64,000 nucleotides of DNA from Sabellastarte sp. h YS-2021 (GCA_964017235.1 OZ024927.1:57975293-58039292); one strand, 5' to 3'. Positions 9,634-19,011 are shown, numbered from the stretch's first letter. Notes: generated by a model not told the origin, from the sequence alone. Numbers and translations are program-made.

Positions 9634-10392
9634 ATGGCTGAGGCAGCAGTAATTAAATCTAGCAATGCATCCAAGAAAAGGAAGAGTGATGGTTTGGGTG
9701 GAAGCAAGAATAAAAGGTCTTTAGCAACTACCACTACTAGCAAGATTTCAGAAACCTTTGAGGACTCGCTTTCGAGTCTTCTGATGAGTAATGTACCCAC
9801 AAGTGAATATACTGTTGAGAAACCTACTGGATCAGGAATCGATGAATGTAGTTCAACTGTGATCAAAAGGACATTTCATCTTGGAGGACCCAAGTACGTA
9901 ATATATCAAGGCTCCCATGGACTTATTGAAAATATATATTTGAAGGAATGGGAAGAAGGTGAGGTCAAAAATGAAGGTATTAAACTCACCGTACCTAAAT
10001 TAGTTGTAATTTTACATTACGTTGAGTTCATTATGTCTGCTATTGAGAAGATTTCTGATGGTAAAAAAGACGTGGACTGCAGTTATTATTTAGGATCTGG
10101 TATATATGTCACCTGTGCATTTCCCTATAGAAACGTATCCATAAGGTTATGGAAAATGGCAAATGTAAGGAAATATGCTACTACTCAAGGCATCTCCTTG
10201 AGGTTTAATGAGTGGAATGAATTCATAAAAGTGGCACACAAAATGTATTCAGAATATTCAGAAATATATACCTGTGAACCCTGCATTCTGGATCAAGATA
10301 GATCAGGGCATGATGTCAATACATGTGAAGAGTGCAAGGCTGATACAGAAACCCCCTGCAGGGGTGAGGTTTCAGAGAATATTCCATTATAA
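9634..10392 (+). CDS. Protein with two PC4/p15-like ssDNA-binding domains
   Basis: The 252-residue protein has a basic, Ser/Lys/Thr-rich first ~60 residues (KKRKSDG and NKRSL look like nuclear localisation signals). Two blocks resembling the transcriptional coactivator p15/PC4 fold follow. The first (about residues 85-150) has IYLKEW...GIKLTVPKLVVIL. The second (about 155-215) has NVSIRLWKM followed by GISLRFNEWNEFIKVA, which matches the PC4 pattern of a IDIREY-type strand, a KGISL strand and a W-containing helix. PC4 proteins bind single-stranded DNA and promote transcription or replication. The C-terminus has two CxxC-type pairs (CEPC, CEEC) that could bind zinc. The domain call is from motif pattern alone; a structure prediction would settle it. 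It lies between the BIR and RING genes. Confidence 0.6.
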   Translation: MAEAAVIKSSNASKKRKSDGLGGSKNKRSLATTTTSKISETFEDSLSSLLMSNVPTSEYTVEKPTGSGIDECSSTVIKRTFHLGGPKYVIYQGSHGLIENIYLKEWEEGEVKNEGIKLTVPKLVVILHYVEFIMSAIEKISDGKKDVDCSYYLGSGIYVTCAFPYRNVSIRLWKMANVRKYATTQGISLRFNEWNEFIKVAHKMYSEYSEIYTCEPCILDQDRSGHDVNTCEECKADTETPCRGEVSENIPL

Positions 10393-10452
10393 TTGAAGCT
10401 CCTGGGATTTTTTTTTTCCTTTAAATTTGTACAGAAGATATATAATCTAGAA

Positions 10453-10725
10453 ATGTTTGAAGACATGAAAGTGGATCAAATGAAGTGTACAGAATTTTCA
10501 GAAATATTGTCTGGTGATATATTCTAGTTTTTTTCTAACATTTTGACGGTGATGGGAATACAGATGGGGACATATGCTCATTACATGGACAATGGGATGA
10601 CACACTTTTTGTTTATAAATATTGATGAAAATATGACTATCTACAGTCAACTGTCTCAGCTTTCAAAGATTGGATCTGATCTTTCTCTCAGATTGAATTT
10701 CATAATTAGTTAACAGTCGAAGAGG
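10453..10725 (+). pseudogene. In-frame coding-like leader of the RING gene, broken by two stops
   Basis: The frame of the RING gene's first exon can be followed upstream to an ATG at 10453-10455. It passes two stops, TAG at 10525-10527 and TAA at 10711-10713. The part from the ATG at 10552 reads as a plausible protein segment (MGIQMGTYAHYM, then FLFINIDENM). Either the gene once began here and has decayed, or these are separate small ORFs. No known domain is visible. Confidence 0.35.
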
Positions 10726-11744
10726 ATGGAAACTGCTGTCAATGTGTTTCTTGGGAAGAAGAGGGATGTTTATTATCCGGATATGATATCTAGTACTACA
10801 GTCACACTAATGGAGCTCGTGTCACTGGTGGATAAGAATAACTACCGTGAGGCCTTTATGGTACTGCTTTTGCTCAGTGATGCAATACCCAACTACATAG
10901 CGTGAGTACCTTTACTTATATAATTTTTTTTTAAATCCAGTCATAAAATAAAAACTGTGGCCTCAAAAATGCATTCCTGTTTAGAATTAGAAATTATAAA
11001 TAAAGCGTATACTCTTTCCTAGGAATAAGTAAGTGATTATCAATCATCTGCTATTTTTATCCTCAAACCTGAATTTTTTTTTTTGAATATAGGCAGAAAT
11101 ACCCAGATTTTGTGCATTACGTCTCAGATGAAATGGAGACAATGAGATGTTCTATCTGCTCCGAGTATCTGGAGAAGGACAGGATCGTTATTACAAACCC
11201 TTGTTCCCATTTTCTATGTCCTGAGTGTGCTTGTGAATTTGGAAGAATTTGGCGAAATGATGGAAGAAAAAAAAAGAAGTGTCCAATGTGCAGGAGTCAT
11301 CTAAAGGGAAACTTATTCACTAAGTCATTCACTTGCAACATGTCAAAATCCTCTGAGACCTCAGTTTTTGTATGGGTGCCTACAGGTACATACATAAGTA
11401 AGAATTACGAGCAGGATTTAATTGATAACCTAACAGAAGGTAACCTTTTCAAAGCTTTCTCAGCTGCCTTCATGCTAAATCACCTTCCAAACGACATTGA
11501 TTTATCATTATGTAATGAATGGGAGACATATTACTATGAAAAGGCAAGAAATGCCTCATGTAGCTCTTGTAGCATTACCTTCGAACTCAGTGTCTTATTT
11601 ATAACTACCTGTGGACACCTGTACTGTACCATTTGTGCAGCATTCTTAAATCAGAAAGAAACGTCAGAGCCATTGGAATGTACAGCCTGCATGGCTGTAA
11701 TTGAAACAGGTGACCAACCGGCTATATTTATGAGGCCTCTGTGA
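10726..11744 (+). CDS. Spliced double-RING-type zinc-finger protein
   Basis: Two exons, 10726-10901 and 11093-11744, join in phase. The donor is C|GTGAGT at 10902, the acceptor is a T-run then AATATAG ending at 11092, and the intron is 191 bp, phase 2. The first exon has no known domain. The second holds a C3HC4-like RING soon after the junction (CSIC, then PCSHFLCPEC, then CPMC). Near the C-terminus is a second RING-like finger (CSSC, then TCGHLYCTIC, then CTAC). RING fingers usually act as E3 ubiquitin ligases; viral ones often redirect host defence proteins to degradation. The joined product would be 275 residues. Substrate and partner are unknown. Expression requires host splicing, hence nuclear transcription. 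An in-frame coding-like leader with stops lies directly upstream. Confidence 0.75.
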
Positions 11745-12785
11745 ATTATTTCTTTAAATTTTTTTGGTTTTATACAAGAGTATAACTAAGAATCATACAT
11801 GCATTACAATGGAGTAACATTGATATGAGAAATATAAATTAAGATAACCCTCATTCCACATTGGAAAAGTGTGTTAAAATCTGTTACCCCCACTCCATTG
11901 TACAATATATTAGATGTTATTAAGAACTCGCATTTAACTCTGTTTCCTTCTTTGCACACAATTGTGTGAGTTCTGTCCAGTCGGATACTTAAAATGTAAC
12001 TAGGTGAGACAGCACCTACTAGAAACTCTCAAAGATGTTGTGTGAAATGATACACATCCAATGCGGTGTACTTCTTTCAGATATTTGTTGCTCCATCAGC
12101 TAATGCATGTATTGACTTAGTTATAGAATAAGGAAATATAAATCACTAGAATCACGTTCATTTATGATGCAATAATTATACCCACAAAATTATTTCATGA
12201 GGCACTCTTATAGGTTTAACTTGCAGGGAAATAAAGAAATGTAAACCCAAGTACAATGTCCTCATTCAGAATAACGTGTTATTATAATATCGGTGCATTG
12301 TACTTATTGCAATAGTCAAAGATACACAAAAGTTAATGGAAAAATTATATATTCAGGAGTATATATTAAATGAAATATACATATATATTTATTTACTGAA
12401 ATATCTTGGTAATCACTTGTACATATTTATGTGGAATTACAATGTGTTTATTAACGTCCAAAATATCAGTACAAAATCTATGTAACATACAGGTTAAAAT
12501 TTTTGTGGAATTACAGTGTGTTCATTAACTTCATTTGTTTATAAATCTCTAAACTATCAGTACAACATCTATGTAACATACAGGTTAAAAATTATTCTTA
12601 TGTGTGTAATACATCATGTAATCTTTAAAATTACTCTAATGTGTTTTGAATTTTCTATTGTACATCCAAAACTTTTAAAAAGTCAAGTTACATAATTATA
12701 TGTTCCCATTGATCATGAAACACATGATTTCCAATGTTCAGTTTCAAATAAATGTACATGCATAATTATGGAAAATATCTTTCAA
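11745..12785. other. AT-rich Polinton intergenic region with a direct repeat
   Basis: No gene is seen between the convergent RING and membrane-protein genes. A direct repeat of about 75-88 bp occurs at roughly 12430-12592. Each copy starts gtggaattacaatgtgtt (or acagtgtgtt) and ends taacatacaggttaaaa. Several AATAAA-like hexamers on both strands would serve as poly(A) signals for the converging genes. Confidence 0.5.
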
Positions 12786-14080
12786 TTACACAGTTTTGTA
12801 AATCCTACCAGATCTAGTTTTACTTTGAACTTTGAGGTCACATTCATCCTCTGAACTTTCTGAATCTGAGCTTAAGATGTTCACATTGAAAGATGGAAAA
12901 TGTTCAGGTGAGCTGAGGTATTTAGACAAAGAAATCCTCTGAGACTCCTCACTTCTGGAATTATTGGAATTCCTCTCAGGAATTATTGGGGTTGAGGATG
13001 AAATTGGGAGTTGATTATTAGTAACGGGCAAATCATCTCGAATGGAAGTGTTTCCTGCATTGAAAAGACTGAGGTAATCCTCAAGATTGACAGCAATAAC
13101 AGAACTGATGCTTGAATGGTCATTATCTTGAACTTTTGGATCCATTTCCTTTCTTTGATCACTGATCTCATTAATTAATATTTGAGCATTTTTCTCAATC
13201 GAATCGTCCCATATCAGATCAGATGTCAGATCACCATCATCACTTTCAATTCCATCCATCATTTCCAAAACTTTTACTGGGGTTTGATCTGCATCCTCCA
13301 TGTCCATGTGATTGTCCAGTAATTGAATAAGATTCCGAATTCTATTCCGAATATAATGCTTGATATACATTATTGAGACGACACCAAATACTACCACTAG
13401 TGGTAGAAGAAATAACACATAATTGAGTCTCAGCTGAGTTTGAGAAAATTCCACCTGGCTTTCTTCTCCAGTTTCCACCTCTGAGAGGGAATCAGATTCG
13501 AGATTCTTCATGTTCACTAAAAATAAAAAAAGAATATTTAGAAATAGATCACACACATAGATTCGAGGATCTGACCTGGAAAAATATTAATACCGGGTAA
13601 TAACAATTGACTATCGCCTCCTAGCCTCACTCAGGTTAATGGTGGATTTTTTAATGAATTCAACTGTGAACTGGATACTAACTGGATTACTGGATAGTAA
13701 TAGTTTATATAGTTTATATAAAAAATTTTTAAAAAATTAATAAATTTACCCTCGGTGCATCCTTGTACAGTAATCTCATCAGTGGATTGTAGGACATAAC
13801 ACTCTCCGGTACAAGTCCAGTTTATTATTCTAACTGAAGGGAAACTTCTCATAATTTTGTCAACAGGTAGTTTGATATAATTTACATGGCATTTTGTGTA
13901 TGTCCTGATAACTTTGTCATCTTTACAGAAGAAAATATTACTATTCTTTGGTCCGCGACCATCAAAGGTCGAAATCACAACCTCACGACCCTCAGTCCTA
14001 CATTCAATTAAGTTGGAGTCCACATTTTGATAAATACAGGATATTACAACAAAAACAACAAGTAAAGAAATGAACTTCAT
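12786..14080 (-). CDS. Spliced type I membrane protein B
   Basis: Two exons on the minus strand, 14080-13750 and 13516-12786, join in phase 1. The donor is G|GTAAAT, the acceptor is TTTTTATTTTTAG, and the intron is 233 bp. The joined frame gives 353 residues. Exon 1 encodes a signal peptide (MKFISLLVVFVVISC) and a small extracellular domain with about eight cysteines (ECRTEG, FFCKDD, KCHVN, WTCTGEC, GCTE). Exon 2 adds a short linker, one membrane segment (about LLPLVVVFGVVSIMYI) followed by basic residues, and a ~180-residue acidic, Ser-rich cytoplasmic tail. The ectodomain layout resembles the neighbouring gene's short leucine-rich-repeat cap, so the two may be paralogues. No known family is recognised; a surface receptor, adhesion or envelope-like role is possible but not shown. 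Confidence 0.68.
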
Positions 14081-14164
14081 CTTTAGAACTTATAATCCAC
14101 TCAATGAAATTAAACAACAAGATCTTCACTGTTTACTAAAAAGCAGAAGCTTCTTATGTTAAAA

Positions 14165-14347
14165 TTAAACGTAGAAATATAGTGAAACATCATCAGTGAC
14201 GTCACAGAACATGGAAAGTGACATCACATTCAAGGAATATATAAAAAATGGTACGAAATAATTACCTATATCTGATTCAACAGAGCAATCAATTTCTTCC
14301 ATCATTTGCCAGGAAGAATATGGGATGATAGATAAGCTGCAATCCAA
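14165..14347 (-). other. Possible further exon of membrane protein A
   Basis: Reading the minus strand, an open segment at about 14338-14266 lies between an AG acceptor (ttggattgcag) and a GTAATT donor. It would continue the frame of membrane protein A if its GATGA|GTAAGT donor at about 14474 were used. It would give that protein an alternative C-terminal extension. Polypyrimidine support is poor and no terminal exon was found, so this is tentative. Confidence 0.25.
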
Positions 14348-14471
14348 GATATTCGCATTTTAATTATTGTAAATATATTTTTGCGGGTACAACATGAAGG
14401 AATTTTCCTTTAACAAGAATTAAGTGAGGTTATTGAAGATATTAAGACAACAAACGCTAATAATTTATAAC

Positions 14472-15269
14472 TTACTCATCATCATCTCTGATGGGGTTGT
14501 CTTCATTAAGTAGCTCAGACAATGGTATAGCAATATCATCCTCAATATTCTGAGGCTGGATTCTTCTGAGTAACTTTTTCCTGCATAGGTGTACTATGGA
14601 TGGAATTATTATTGTAACCACAATACATGAGATGGCTAATAAAATCCACCAAAAATACCTGTTATTTCGGTCTTTCAAATTCTGGCTTTGTGGATACTCT
14701 GAGTACCTTGTAGTCTTTGTTTCGAATCCCTCATTGTACATTGAGGTAGATTGTCTCTTATCTATCTGCTCACTTATCTGTTTTGTGTCCTCCCTCTCTG
14801 GCAGTTCAGTGACAGAAGGATATGTTGTTCCATATCGACTAGATAGCATCTTGTCCTCTTGCTCAGAGACCTTATCTTGATTCAGTGTCTTTTCTTCAAA
14901 AAAAAACTGACCAGTTGTTGAATAATGAGTGGTAGTTGTTAATTTTAAACACATATTAGTCCTCACATACACATCCCTTGGTACTTCCTTCATCCATTTG
15001 CAGTTGCAATATTTCATATTTACTAAACTTAAATATTTTAAATTTGGTAAGTTCTTCAGAATATCGATCAAATTTACTACCTGTACATTATCCATATACA
15101 GCATAGCCACTGTGGCTCTATATTTGAACCTGGGTGCTGCAACTCCAACACAGGTTATCATATCTTCCATGCAAGTACATTCTGCATAATCACAGCTGAA
15201 CCCATTCACTATTTCATTGAAAGAAAAAAAGAATACAGAAAGAAATATGTATATTTTGAAAATTTCCAT
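14472..15269 (-). CDS. Type I membrane protein A with a short LRR-like ectodomain
   Basis: I chose the ATG at 15269 because it begins a clear signal peptide (MEIFKIYIFLSVFFFSF), although the frame is open to 15404. The mature part begins with a Cys cluster (CDYAECTC, then ITCVG) like an LRR N-terminal cap. One or two leucine-rich repeat-like strands follow (AMLYMDNVQVVNL and LPNLKYLSLVNM), then CNCKW. A long Ser/Thr/Glu-rich stalk leads to a membrane segment (WWILLAISCIVVTIIIPSIV), a basic stop-transfer CRKKLLRR and an acidic tail ending DDDE. Total length is 265 residues. The gene lies head-to-head with the packaging ATPase transcription unit and tandem with membrane protein B. Its final codons overlap a good splice donor (GATGA|GTAAGT), so longer spliced forms are possible. 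A host-derived surface receptor fragment is the likeliest origin. Confidence 0.65.
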   Translation of the reverse strand: MEIFKIYIFLSVFFFSFNEIVNGFSCDYAECTCMEDMITCVGVAAPRFKYRATVAMLYMDNVQVVNLIDILKNLPNLKYLSLVNMKYCNCKWMKEVPRDVYVRTNMCLKLTTTTHYSTTGQFFFEEKTLNQDKVSEQEDKMLSSRYGTTYPSVTELPEREDTKQISEQIDKRQSTSMYNEGFETKTTRYSEYPQSQNLKDRNNRYFWWILLAISCIVVTIIIPSIVHLCRKKLLRRIQPQNIEDDIAIPLSELLNEDNPIRDDDE

Positions 15270-15360
15270 ATTTATGTAAACTTTATCAGCTAAGCTAAAA
15301 GATATTGCAAGAAACTGAGAGTATTTAGGAGAGGAACTAATCCACTGGAGTCTGCAAACA

Positions 15361-15370
15361 GATATAAAAG
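15361..15370 (+). promoter_or_regulatory. TATA box upstream of the packaging ATPase
   Basis: The motif gatataaaag lies about 200 bp before the ATPase start at 15566, in the divergent region shared with membrane protein A. A pyrimidine-rich stretch (tttcattactcac) about 40-55 bp downstream could hold the initiator. Confidence 0.45.
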
Positions 15371-15565
15371 GAATGGATGAGTTGGAGTGAGGATGCATAA
15401 CCAAGCACAGCTTTCATTACTCACACTTCTGGCTAGCTTTCAAACACTCTCTGAAATATTTCCTTTCATCTGACTTATTGCAGCTGATTGAAAACAGGTA
15501 TTTGCTGGCTATCTCTCAACTGCAAACTATTAACACCTTGTACACTGCCAAAATTACTGGGGTTT

Positions 15566-16192
15566 ATGGATCCATTTTTATTGAAGAACCCATTCACTTC
15601 TATAGTATGTGGTCCAACCGGATCCGGAAAATCTACCTTCGTTTTGAGACTTTTAAATAACATCAGTGCAATTTTTTCAGAAAAAATTAAGAAAATTTAT
15701 TATTTTTATAACAACTGGCAGAAAAAGTTTGAGGAAGAGATTACCAGTGATATAGAATACAGACAAGGTCTACCTACAGAGAAGGATTTTAAGTCTTACC
15801 CTAATGATGACCAGTGCATACTTGTGATTGATGACATGCAGGCTTCAGCACTAAACAACATTTTCATTGCAAATCTTTTTAGTCGAGAATCACATCATAA
15901 AAACATTAGTGTTATTTTAGTTTTGCAAAATTTATTTCACCAGGGAAAGTATTGTCGAGATATATCTTTAAATACTCATTATTTCTTTTTATTTAAAAAT
16001 CCTAGAGATATTCAACAAATTAAATTATTGGGAAGACAATTAGGTATGTCAAAGAAATGATTAGAGGTTTACTTAGATGCAACTGCAGATCCTTTTGGTT
16101 ACCTATTGATCGATTTATCACCTGGAAATAAAGATAGTTACATGCTAAGAAGTAACATATTTCCTGGTGAACATATGATTATATATAAATAG
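15566..16192 (+). pseudogene. FtsK/HerA-type genome-packaging ATPase with an in-frame stop
   Basis: This is the Polinton packaging ATPase, relative of the poxvirus A32 and PRD1-type enzymes that pump DNA into the capsid. The ATG at 15566 begins MDPF, the usual start of this protein. A Walker A motif GPTGSGKS follows about 14 residues later; Walker B is ILVIDDM at about residue 88; a Gln sensor lies in LVLQNL. The frame hits a TGA at 16058-16060. Coding sequence continues in the same frame to a TAG at 16190-16192, so a single nonsense change truncates the last ~44 residues rather than a frameshift. Everything up to the stop is intact. The downstream TATA box overlaps the last codons. Confidence 0.88.
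16181..16192 (+). promoter_or_regulatory. TATA box ahead of the small basic protein
   Basis: The motif atatataaatag lies about 60 bp before the start codon at 16253, overlapping the end of the ATPase frame. It could drive the cluster 16253-18170. Confidence 0.45.
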
Positions 16193-16252
16193 GAAAAAAT
16201 TTCTTTCATTTTCCTTTGAATAGAAAATCGAGCTATCTACATATGGTTTAAA

Positions 16253-16564
16253 ATGTCTAGGAACCTCAAAAACTCTAAACATTTCATTCTGCTGTTATTG
16301 GAGAATAATTTATACCTAAATAAACATATATTCATTCATGCAACACCATCTCAGTTGAAAGCAGTGGCGGAAATTTTTTACAATGTATTCAAGCTTCCTT
16401 TAACTAAGAAGAAAAGAGAAAAATTCTTAAGTTGGCTAAAAATATTGAAAAAATATATAAAGTCTGAGGAAAGAGGGAGGAGGAGTATAGCAAGAAAACA
16501 CTTTGAAGGAATAACCAATTTGCTTGTATCAATTAAATATTACATAGAAAAAATTTTAGAATGA
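16253..16564 (+). CDS. Small basic conserved Polinton protein
   Basis: The 103-residue, Lys/Arg-rich protein has a central HATPSQLKAVAEIFYNVF segment, then a basic helix (PLTKKKREKFLSWLKILKKYIKS) and another basic patch (RGRRSIARKHF). A small protein with a TPSQLKA-type motif followed by basic helices is a recurring Polinton/adintovirus product. It has been suggested to be a DNA-condensing or capsid-associated protein, but its function is not established. Its stop overlaps the next start as ATGA at 16561, implying translational coupling or reinitiation. Confidence 0.6.
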   Translation: MSRNLKNSKHFILLLLENNLYLNKHIFIHATPSQLKAVAEIFYNVFKLPLTKKKREKFLSWLKILKKYIKSEERGRRSIARKHFEGITNLLVSIKYYIEKILE

Positions 16565-17010
16565 ATAAGTACGTATTAATACCACATGAACAGTATCAGA
16601 GTTTCAAAAGCTTTTTAGCTGATAAAAAGGAGCATAAAATTGCAGAAAGCAATCAGGAAACGGTGAATGAGAGGGATATCCATCCAAAAATACATGACAG
16701 TAACTCAGAAATACTTAAAGGAGAAGAATTCAGAAGTGTAGACAGTAGGATATTGAATAATAATAATAATAAGAGGAAATCAGAAAAGTTGTTGGACAAT
16801 AATCGAAAAGAGACTGTAAGTAGTGAGTTCAGTGATAACACAAAGGACAAGGCAGAAATAAATCATCCCCTCCCTCCACCAGGTCTTCCCGAAAAAGCAG
16901 TTTACAATCAAGATAATTACCTCTCAAAAATTAAACAAAAAAATGGAAGGGAAATCCAAAAAGGGAGTGGAGCAAATGAATGGATTCAAAAATGGACCAA
17001 AAAAATTTAA
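16561..17010 (+). CDS. Hydrophilic Polinton protein upstream of integrase
   Basis: The 149-residue protein starts MNKYVLIPHEQYQSF, a conserved opening in Polinton ORFs at this position. It continues with a charged, Asn/Lys/Glu-rich disordered stretch including a poly-Asn run (NNNNN), a PLPPPGLP proline motif and a C-terminal IQKGSGANEWIQKWTKKI. No enzymatic motif is present. Its last 68 bp overlap the integrase start in another frame, and its own start overlaps the preceding stop. It may be a virion or assembly protein; the function is unknown. Confidence 0.6.
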   Translation: MNKYVLIPHEQYQSFKSFLADKKEHKIAESNQETVNERDIHPKIHDSNSEILKGEEFRSVDSRILNNNNNKRKSEKLLDNNRKETVSSEFSDNTKDKAEINHPLPPPGLPEKAVYNQDNYLSKIKQKNGREIQKGSGANEWIQKWTKKI

Positions 17011-18170
17011 TTCAGATGAAGAATTCGATACATATCTTCATAACCTTTATTATGATATCAGGAGTCCAGTAGTCTACAGCAGTTACAGTAAATTATATCC
17101 ATATATTAAAAGGGATGGAAAGTATCATATAACCCCTAAGTATTTAAGGAAGTGGTTAAGTAAACAGGAAACTTATACAACTTTTCGCCCAGCTCAAAGG
17201 ACTTTTCGAAGACCTAAAGTCTTAGCTTTTACAAAAAATTATCAATGGGATAGTGATACAGCTAACATGGTGAAATTCAAGTCAGAAAACAATGACTACG
17301 GTTATTTTGTAGTATTCATAGATATATTTACTCGATATCTGTACACAGCACCATTGAAAACTTTAAGAGGGGATGAAATGGTGAATGCATTTCAAAGAAT
17401 AATTAGAGAAACAGATGAGAAACCAGAAATTCTAAGAACTGATCAAGGAAGTGAATATAAGAACCATTCATTTAATAATTTGTTAAATGAAAATAAAATA
17501 AAACATTTGTACACATACTATGAAACCAAAAGCTAATTATGCTGAAAGAGTTATTAAAACTATTAAAAACAAAATAATGAAATATTTAAGTGAAAAAGAA
17601 ACCTTAAGATGGATTGATATTCTGACTGACTTAACCTATGGATACAATAATTCTATCCATAGATCAATTAATATGAGTCCAGAAGATGCAAAATCGAAAA
17701 ACCAGTATTTACTTTGGAAATTTCAATATGATAATCTCAACTACCCCAAAAGTTTCTTTAGCATCAAAAAACAAAATAAAAATCCGAAACTCTTACAAAC
17801 CTTGAATAAAAAAAAATTTAAATTCAACATATCAGACAGGGTTAAGATAAGTCATCTTAAAAGAATGTTCGACAAAGAATATACTGCAAAATGGTCTGGC
17901 AAAATTTTTACTATAATTAATCGTAAATTGAATCAAAATATTCCAATGTATGAGTTAAAAGATTACAATAATGAGGTAATTCAGGGTTTCTTTTATGAAC
18001 CTGAACTGCAATTAGCATACATAGGTACTGATATTTTGTATAAAATTGAGGAAATTCTTAAAAAAAGAAAGAAAAAAAAAGGTGGGCAGGTGGAGGTATT
18101 AGTGAAATGGAAGGGATGGCCTCCAAAGTTTAATTCATGGATTCCGGAGGAAGATGTAGAAAATATATAG
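16943..18170 (+). pseudogene. Retroviral-type integrase with chromodomain, one frame break
   Basis: The enzyme inserts the element and makes the 6-bp duplication. The first frame (16943-17536) has the N-terminal region and the catalytic core with the first Asp (WDSD) and second Asp (RTDQGSEYKN). The catalytic Glu lies in [11 protein letters not shown] in the second frame, which is open to 18170. The two frames meet in a short A-run at 17528-17531, where one base too many shifts the reading. After the core come the SH3-like segment ([19 protein letters not shown]) and a chromodomain ([29 protein letters not shown]) that would direct insertion to marked chromatin. Apart from the one-base break all catalytic residues are present. 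A sequencing error in the A-run is a real alternative. Confidence 0.9.
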
Positions 18171-18180
18171 GGCATAAGAG

Positions 18181-18190
18181 TATATAAACC
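18181..18190 (+). promoter_or_regulatory. TATA box of the capsid gene cluster
   Basis: The motif tatataaacc lies about 50 bp before the minor capsid start at 18241 and has the same form as the box before the BIR gene. No further TATA box is seen before the core, major capsid or protease genes, so these may share this promoter. Confidence 0.55.
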
Positions 18191-18240
18191 ATTTCATAAT
18201 GTAGGATCTCTTTCATAATTTAAGATCTCAAATAATAAAG

Positions 18241-18660
18241 ATGGAAGAAGATAGCATTTACTTTTTCTTATCCTCTATAGATTCCTTAAATTTTCATCCG
18301 AATAACAAGGCTTATAACTTTACAGTCGAGATCGCTGAGAGAACTAGTTTATCTGGTGATTGGGAAGTAGGGATATGCGATTTCCATGCGAGTACTGTAA
18401 TCAATGAAACCCTGTACTTGTTTTCAGATATTGTGGATTACTCTTATGTCAGAAATTCAATGGAAGGTATATTAAGGCTTTTACCTCAATCTAATTCGAA
18501 TAAATATCAATTATTTAATAATGTTTACTATTTACCACTTAAAAATCAAAGTTTCAGTCGAATTGGTATATATATAAAGAACAAGAACCTTCATTTTGCA
18601 AGTAGTTTAACTGGAGTGGTTGAATTAACCTTGCATCTTCGAAAGAAGAAGAAATTATGA
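18241..18660 (+). CDS. Minor capsid (penton-like) protein, short form
   Basis: The 139-residue protein has the family motif GDWEVGICDF near residue 40. A central LYLFSDIVDY...LRLLP block follows, then FNNVYYLPLKNQSFSRIGIYI leading to a TLHLRKKKK ending. This is the pattern of the Polinton single jelly-roll minor capsid protein that fills the capsid vertices. It is shorter than most relatives, with the region between WEVG and the central block reduced, so an internal deletion or a naturally compact form is possible. Its TGA overlaps the next ATG (ATGA at 18657). The penton role comes from family knowledge, not from direct evidence here. Confidence 0.65.
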   Translation: MEEDSIYFFLSSIDSLNFHPNNKAYNFTVEIAERTSLSGDWEVGICDFHASTVINETLYLFSDIVDYSYVRNSMEGILRLLPQSNSNKYQLFNNVYYLPLKNQSFSRIGIYIKNKNLHFASSLTGVVELTLHLRKKKKL

Positions 18661-19011
18661 ATAAATATTTAAAATTTTGTAAAAAATGTATGGATGGAAA
18701 AATAGAACTATCAAAGAACTATTACGTTCTAGATAGTGATGATGACCATGCAAAATATAAAAACAAAGATTCTATAGATGTTTCAATAGTTAGTCCTACG
18801 CAAGCAGCAGTTGACCAGGCTAAAAGTGAGGTTAGAGACAAAATGATTATAAATAGAGGGAAAGCTATAAAAAAAATATCAAATAGGAGGTAAAGACAGA
18901 CTAAACAATACCTCTAGGAAGAAAAAAAAGGTTGTTAATAAAAAAGGAAAAATTAAAAAAAAATTGCCAGTTACAAAGTCTAAGAAGAAAGCAAAAAAAA
19001 AAAAAAATTAA
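18657..19011 (+). pseudogene. Lysine-rich core-like DNA-binding protein with a frame break
   Basis: The first frame (18657-18893) gives 78 residues starting with a CKKC pair and ending at a TAA. From about 18860 a neighbouring frame stays open to a TAA at 19009-19011. It is extremely lysine-rich (RKKKKVV, KKGKIKKK, KKKAKKKKN), as expected for a core protein that condenses packaged DNA, like adenovirus pVII/pX. The switch lies in the A8 run at about 18868-18875 followed by atatc, so a one-base indel in the run would explain it. The start overlaps the minor capsid stop. The function is inferred from composition and position. Confidence 0.55.

Noticed and set aside
15270-15404. Using the longer start (15404) for membrane protein A
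   Set aside because: It would place 45 polar residues before a clear signal peptide; the internal Met at 15269 is the better start.
15478-15660. ORF overlapping the start of the packaging ATPase in another frame
   Set aside because: It is a shadow of the ATPase frame and shows no motif.
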